In this document: in pieces, positions 59,695-64,000 of the stretch
Numbering within the stretch: position 1 is the stretch's first letter
Layout of the letters: every line of letters begins with the position of its first letter
Origin: Carnobacterium_B sp045617425
GTDB lineage: Bacteria; Bacillota; Bacilli; Lactobacillales; Carnobacteriaceae
Assembly: GCF_045617425.1 (NCBI RefSeq)
Contig: NZ_JAZLIO010000015.1
Coordinates: forward strand, 124,001 to 188,000
Length of the DNA stretch: 64,000 bases
Direction of reading: 5' to 3'
Made by a program: the position numbers and the translations under genes
Notes under the pieces: model-generated
Database searches by the model: none
What the model was told of the DNA's origin: nothing
What the model saw: only the letters and a program-made list of their open reading frames with translations

Positions 59695-60963
59695 TTTTGT
59701 AAACTGGATAGCTTTTTCACCGATATCAAAACGATAGAACGTATGCTCTATGGGATTATTCGTTAAATAATGGTAAGCCTTATCTTTGGCTTCTCGTAGC
59801 GTTGAACCTTGTGCTGCAACAAATAAAATACGGCCTCCATCAGAAATAAGACTGCTTTCCTCTTTCTTCATACCCGCAGTATAAATAGTACAATCTGAAC
59901 TTTCTGTAGTCATTTGCGGTAATGGAATATCTTTTATCGTATTTTCAGGGTAACCCTCAGCTGCAACAACAACACCTAGTGTGTAGCGGTCCGTGTGCAT
60001 TTTAATAACTGGATCTTTTTCATTTAAGATATCATCGATCACTTGTACCAAATCAGAGTCCAGCTGGTTCAAAATGACTTGGGTTTCAGGATCCCCAAAA
60101 CGAGCATTAAATTCGATGACCCTCAGACCATTTTTTGTCATCATCAATCCAGCATAAATAACCCCTTTGAAAGGACGTGATTCAGCAACCATTGCATTTA
60201 CAGTTGGTTTTATGACCGTCTCCAAAACTTCTTGAATTAACGCTTCAGAAACTTGCGGTACTGGAGAATAAGCGCCCATACCACCTGTATTTGGTCCTTT
60301 ATCCCCATCATAGGCCCGTTTATGATCTTGAGCAACCCCGGCATAATAATAGTTCAATCCATTTACAAGCGCAAATAAAGAAAATTCTTCACCTTCGAGA
60401 TATTCTTCAATCACCACTTTGGGTTTGCCCGCTGCGTACTTCCCTTTCACTAACATCTCACTTAAAGCAGTAGTTGCTTCCCTCAGCGTCATAGCAACGG
60501 CAACCCCTTTTCCGGCGGCTAACCCATCTGCTTTGATGACAATCGGGACGCCTTGTTCTTCCACATAAGCTAAAGCTGCATCATAATCTTCGAATATTTC
60601 ATACGTTGCGGTTGGAATAGCATATTTTTCCATCAATTCTTTTGCAAATTGTTTTGAACATTCTAAGTCTGCTGCTTTTTTGCTTGGTCCAAAGACCTTT
60701 AATCCAGCATTATCGAATGCATCTACTAAACCTTCAAACAGAGCTATTTCTGGTCCAATAAACGTCCAAGTAATTCTTGCTGATTTCGCAAAATGAATCA
60801 ACGCTTGATGATCATTTTCTGCAATGTCAACCAATTGGATGCCATCAGCTTCCATCCCAATATTTCCTTTAGCACAATATACAGCTTCTACTAATGAGCT
60901 TTCTTTGAATTTTTTTGCGATGGCGTGCTCACGTCCACCACTACCAATGACAAGAAGTTTCAT
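59692..60963 (-). CDS. purD: phosphoribosylamine-glycine ligase (GAR synthetase)
   Basis: An ATP-grasp enzyme of 423 residues for step 2 of purine synthesis. It shows VIGSGGREHAIAKKF at the start, KADGLAAGKGVAVA, GEEFSLFALVNG, DKGPNTGGMGAYSP and NARFGDPETQVIL. AGGATTT-type spacing precedes the ATG. Last gene of the pur operon, as in many Firmicutes (purM-N-H-D). Confidence 0.95.
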   Translation of the reverse strand: MKLLVIGSGGREHAIAKKFKESSLVEAVYCAKGNIGMEADGIQLVDIAENDHQALIHFAKSARITWTFIGPEIALFEGLVDAFDNAGLKVFGPSKKAADLECSKQFAKELMEKYAIPTATYEIFEDYDAALAYVEEQGVPIVIKADGLAAGKGVAVAMTLREATTALSEMLVKGKYAAGKPKVVIEEYLEGEEFSLFALVNGLNYYYAGVAQDHKRAYDGDKGPNTGGMGAYSPVPQVSEALIQEVLETVIKPTVNAMVAESRPFKGVIYAGLMMTKNGLRVIEFNARFGDPETQVILNQLDSDLVQVIDDILNEKDPVIKMHTDRYTLGVVVAAEGYPENTIKDIPLPQMTTESSDCTIYTAGMKKEESSLISDGGRILFVAAQGSTLREAKDKAYHYLTNNPIEHTFYRFDIGEKAIQFTK

Positions 60964-61052
60964 CTACGAAATCCTCCAATTTTTTATTAGATCAAATAGT
61001 TTCTGCTGTATTTCGGATTTGTTTAGTGATAGGTTGCATTCTAGTCTATTTC

Positions 61053-62594
61053 TTAATGTCTAAAATGACGTACACCAGTTTTCAGCATGGTCATTCCGTA
61101 TTTATTCGCCATTTCAATGGATTCTTTATCTTTGATGCTTCCGCCTGGTTGAATAATTGCCTTGATGCCATGTTGTGCTGCGTATTCCACACTATCATTC
61201 ATAGGAAAGAAAGCATCACTAGCCAATACAGCACCTTCGATAGCGTTACTTGCTTCAGCCTGTTCAATCGCAATTTTAACGGATCCGACACGGTTCATTT
61301 GCCCTGCCCCGATTCCAACGGTCTGTTGGCTATTTGCCAGAACGATAGCATTGCTCTTTACGTGCTTAACTATTTTCCATGCAAAGTCCATAGCTTTCAT
61401 TTCCTCTTCGGTTGGTTTACGGTCTGTCATTACTTCCCAGTTAGCCGCTGTATCTTCAGTACTGATATCTTGTGTTTGTTCCAATATCCCGCCCAACACA
61501 GAAACAACTTCTTTGCCGCCTACTTTTGCAGTTGAGAAATCCAAAGTCATGATCCGAATATTTTTTTTCTTCGATAAAATAGCTAACGCTTCTTTTGTAT
61601 AACTTGGCGCGAGAACGATTTCCAAGAACATGCTATTCAGCTTTTCTGCTGTCATAGTATCTAATTGGCGATTGGCCACTACGATTCCTCCAAAGATTGA
61701 GACTGGATCAGCTGCGTAACAGCGATCAAAAGCCTCTTCAATCGTTTCAGCAATGCCCACTCCACATGGGTTCATATGTTTGACAGCAACTACTGCCGGT
61801 TCATCAAATTCACGTATGATACGAATAGCAGCATCTGCGTCTTTAATGTTATTGTACGACAATTCTTTTCCATGTAATTGATGAGCATTTGCAATCGAGA
61901 AGGGTACAATCATTGAATCTTGGTAAAAATTAGCGACTTGATGTCCATTTTCGCCATAGCGTAGTTTTTGTTTCAAATCATAGGTCAACGTTAATTTTTC
62001 AGGTTCTTCTTCGCCAACACTAGTGGTCAAATATTGCGCAATCAAGGCATCATAACTTGCGGTGTGGCGGAAGACTTTTGCAGCTAAAGCTTGACGTGTT
62101 TTAAGATTTGTTGCTCCTGTTTCTTCCAATTCACTGATGACATTATTATAATCAGCTGGATCCGTTAAAACAGTCACACTTGCATAATTTTTAGCTGCAC
62201 TACGCAGCATGCTCGGACCGCCAATATCAATATTTTCAATGGCTTCCTCTAAAGCAACATCCTTTTTACTGATGGTTTCTTTGAATGGATAAAGATTTAC
62301 CACCACAAAATCAATCGGTATGATGTTATGTTTTTCCATTGCCGACATGTGTTCAGGTAGATCACGTCTTCCTAATAGACCACCATGGATAAGTGGATGC
62401 AAGGTTTTGACACGACCATCCATCATTTCTGGAAATCCAGTTACGTCTTCAACAGAAACAGTAGGGACACCTGCGTCTTCTAATATCTTCTTGGTTCCAC
62501 CAGTTGAAATGATTTCGATTCCCTTTGCCACTAATGCTTTTGCGAATGGTACAATACCTTCTTTATCTGAAACGCTGATTAATGCTCTTGTCAC
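61053..62594 (-). CDS. purH: bifunctional AICAR formyltransferase/IMP cyclohydrolase
   Basis: A 513-residue enzyme for the last two purine steps. The N-terminal IMPCH domain (1-about 195) has RALISVSDKEGIVPFAKAL, TGGTKKIL, GGPSMLRSAAKNY and DGRVKTLHP. The C-terminal AICAR transformylase domain has LRYGENGHQ, the Lys-His site AVVAVKHMNPCGVG, FGGIVVANR and DAFFPMNDSVE. A gap of 89 bases separates it from purD. Confidence 0.95.
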   Translation of the reverse strand: MTRALISVSDKEGIVPFAKALVAKGIEIISTGGTKKILEDAGVPTVSVEDVTGFPEMMDGRVKTLHPLIHGGLLGRRDLPEHMSAMEKHNIIPIDFVVVNLYPFKETISKKDVALEEAIENIDIGGPSMLRSAAKNYASVTVLTDPADYNNVISELEETGATNLKTRQALAAKVFRHTASYDALIAQYLTTSVGEEEPEKLTLTYDLKQKLRYGENGHQVANFYQDSMIVPFSIANAHQLHGKELSYNNIKDADAAIRIIREFDEPAVVAVKHMNPCGVGIAETIEEAFDRCYAADPVSIFGGIVVANRQLDTMTAEKLNSMFLEIVLAPSYTKEALAILSKKKNIRIMTLDFSTAKVGGKEVVSVLGGILEQTQDISTEDTAANWEVMTDRKPTEEEMKAMDFAWKIVKHVKSNAIVLANSQQTVGIGAGQMNRVGSVKIAIEQAEASNAIEGAVLASDAFFPMNDSVEYAAQHGIKAIIQPGGSIKDKESIEMANKYGMTMLKTGVRHFRH

Positions 62595-62627
62595 TGTATG
62601 CCACTCCTCAATTTTTATTCCTTTTTT

Positions 62628-63200
62628 TTAAAGGCTTTTATTTTCAATCACTTTTTGAATGACTTGCGGAAAAAGACGGTGCTCTACTTGATGTATCCTG
62701 GCCTCCAAAGAGTCTATTGTATCTTCAGGTAAAATAGCCACCTTCTCTTGTGCAATAATCGGTCCAGTGTCTACACCTGCATCAACAACGTGCACCGTCA
62801 CACCAGTTTCCTTCTCATTTGATTCGAATGCATCTTGAATGCTGCTTTTACCAGGAAAGGATGGCAATAAAGAAGGATGGATATTCAAGATACGATTTGC
62901 ATAAGCCATTAGCAATGTCGGTCCAATAATTCTCATGTATCCTGCCAATACAATCAAATCCACCGCGTTTAGTTCAAGTTGTTGCAATAGTTCAGACTCA
63001 TAGGCTGCTCGATTCTCATAATTTTTCGGACTGAAAACCTTAAAAGGGATACCCATTTTTTTTGCACGATCTATGACATACGCTTTCGGATTATCGCAAA
63101 ACAGGAAGCAAAGGGTTGCATCGATTTGTTTGGAGGCGCTTGCCTCAGCTATCGCTTGGAAATTAGACCCATTTCCTGAAGCAAATACAACTATCCTCAT
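62628..63200 (-). CDS. purN: phosphoribosylglycinamide formyltransferase
   Basis: A 190-residue folate-dependent GAR transformylase. FASGNGSNFQAI begins the protein. The catalytic Asn-His-Asp set lies in RILNIHPSLLPSFPG (Asn, His) and HVVDAGVDTGPII (His, Asp). It overlaps purM by 4 bases and precedes purH by 33. Confidence 0.95.
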   Translation of the reverse strand: MRIVVFASGNGSNFQAIAEASASKQIDATLCFLFCDNPKAYVIDRAKKMGIPFKVFSPKNYENRAAYESELLQQLELNAVDLIVLAGYMRIIGPTLLMAYANRILNIHPSLLPSFPGKSSIQDAFESNEKETGVTVHVVDAGVDTGPIIAQEKVAILPEDTIDSLEARIHQVEHRLFPQVIQKVIENKSL

Positions 63201-64000
63201 AGTTGCTTCTCTTTCAAAACGACCTTTTCCTCTGTTTCTATTCCCTTTGAAACTACCGAACCGATCACATACCCTTTTTCGTTATTTCCTCTAAGGATAG
63301 CAATTACTTCAGGTACTTTTTCAGGAGCAACCGAAAGAACCATGCCGATGCCCATATTGAATATTTCATACATGTCACCTTCTGGAATTTTACCGATCGT
63401 TTGCATTGTTTGAAAGATCGGCAATACCGGCCAGCTCCCTAACTGAATTTGAGCTTGTACGTTTTTAGGAAGCATCCGCGGAATATTCTCAACGAATCCG
63501 CCGCCTGTGATATGTGCAACACTATGAAGCAAGTGTTTTTTTATCAATGGCAGCAATGCGTTAACGTAAATTTTTGTTGGCGTCAATAAAACATTACCTA
63601 ACTCTTGATTACCCAATCCATGAACTTTATCCGTTAATGTATACGCATGATCTTTAAAGAAAATTTTTCGTACTAACGAGTAACCGTTTGAATGGATTCC
63701 CGTTGAAGGTAGTCCAATCAACGTGTCCCCTTCTTGGACCAATGCAGAGGACAATAAGGCATCTTTTTCTGCAATACCCACTGTAAATCCTGCCAAATCA
63801 AAATCTTCTGGATTATACATATCCGGCATTTCAGCTGTTTCACCACCAATTAAGGCAGCTCCGGATTGGACACACCCTTCTGCCACACCCGCTACAATTT
63901 GCTCGATTTTTTCAGGATAGTTTTTCCCGACCGCAATATAATCTAAGAAATAAAGGGGTTCTGCTCCTTGAGCCACAATATCATTGACACACATCGCGAC
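63197..64000 (-). CDS. purM: phosphoribosylformylglycinamidine cyclo-ligase (AIR synthetase), 5' end outside window
   Basis: The reading frame is open to the window edge (VAMCVNDIVAQGAEPLYFLDY), so the first 85-90 codons are missing. Visible signatures are GGETAEMPDMY, GLPSTGIHSNGYSLVRK, HITGGGFVENIPRMLP and IFNMGIGMVLSV. The C-terminal AIRS domain is complete. Translationally coupled to purN. Confidence 0.95.
   Translation of the reverse strand, partial: VAMCVNDIVAQGAEPLYFLDYIAVGKNYPEKIEQIVAGVAEGCVQSGAALIGGETAEMPDMYNPEDFDLAGFTVGIAEKDALLSSALVQEGDTLIGLPSTGIHSNGYSLVRKIFFKDHAYTLTDKVHGLGNQELGNVLLTPTKIYVNALLPLIKKHLLHSVAHITGGGFVENIPRMLPKNVQAQIQLGSWPVLPIFQTMQTIGKIPEGDMYEIFNMGIGMVLSVAPEKVPEVIAILRGNNEKGYVIGSVVSKGIETEEKVVLKEKQL

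Noticed and set aside
61026..61535. Long plus-strand reading frame opposite purH
   Set aside because: It is a shadow of purH in the antisense frame, with no ribosome site and no family-like pattern. The purH protein is complete on the other strand.
1..64000. tRNA, rRNA, transposase, integrase or phage genes
   Set aside because: None of the characteristic sequences or proteins were seen on either strand.

Overview
The window is 64 kb of low-GC, tightly packed bacterial chromosome. It suggests a Gram-positive member of the Lactobacillales, most likely a Carnobacterium-like species. The pointers are AGGAGG-type ribosome sites, many short rho-independent hairpins, PTS and ECF transporters, cre-like catabolite sites, HxlR, RpiR and PRD regulators, and a purine operon of Firmicute layout. 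The genus is inferred from the general look of the proteins and was not tested. No rRNA, tRNA, intact insertion sequence, prophage or CRISPR array was seen. LAYOUT: 1-4.7 kb is a translationally coupled shikimate operon (DAHP synthase, aroB, aroA, aroC, chorismate mutase). 4.7-6.0 kb holds a frameshifted nth and a broken hemerythrin-like gene. 6.0-9.4 kb has a PH-domain gene and a sulfide/persulfide operon (rhodanese, CoA-disulfide reductase-rhodanese fusion, rhodanese, CstR-type repressor). 9.4-13.5 kb has a cupin gene, a FetAB-type iron exporter and a convergent P1B-4 metal ATPase preceded by a NiCo-family (czcD) riboswitch candidate. 13.6-18.1 kb holds a HAD phosphatase, a phospho-beta-glucosidase with its divergent RpiR regulator, and gap. 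18.4-22.9 kb holds a DUF305 membrane protein, a GH114-like lipoprotein, and a glutathionyl-hydroquinone-reductase-like gene beside an HxlR regulator and a divergent quinone-reductase-like gene. 23-28.8 kb is a fructose-family PTS operon with duplicated EIIB genes, an AlsE-like epimerase, a DeoC aldolase and a PRD regulator whose EIIA domain is a separate gene. 29-36 kb is a looser stretch (PHP phosphatase, mntH, NdpA-like protein, msrA) containing several gene remnants, including a second, internally deleted nth. 36.0-45.1 kb is a seven-gene operon, described below. 45.2-51.6 kb holds small oxidoreductases, acetyltransferases, a LysR regulator, a serA-like gene and a structured intergenic element. 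51.8-57.0 kb is a complete ECF transporter with a PHP phosphoesterase and a divergent RpiR regulator. 57.2-59.6 kb has a YtxH protein and a membrane-anchored fumarate-reductase-like flavoprotein. 59.7-64 kb is the distal purine operon purM(partial)-purN-purH-purD. MOST UNUSUAL UNIT: the operon at 36.0-45.1 kb joins a CarS-like CTP transferase, a CDP-alcohol phosphatidyltransferase of the PS-synthase type, a phosphatidylserine-decarboxylase-like protein and a UbiA-family prenyltransferase. These are homologues of four consecutive late steps of archaeal polar-lipid synthesis. They sit with two large dikinases of the PEP-synthase/rifampicin-phosphotransferase architecture and a GNAT-like protein. 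I infer a pathway that phosphorylates, CDP-activates and decorates a lipid or isoprenoid alcohol. The product is unknown, and the decarboxylase-like member appears to lack the usual catalytic Asp. Metal and redox themes recur elsewhere: two predicted metal exporters (one riboswitch-controlled), MntH, persulfide handling, MsrA and quinone reductases.
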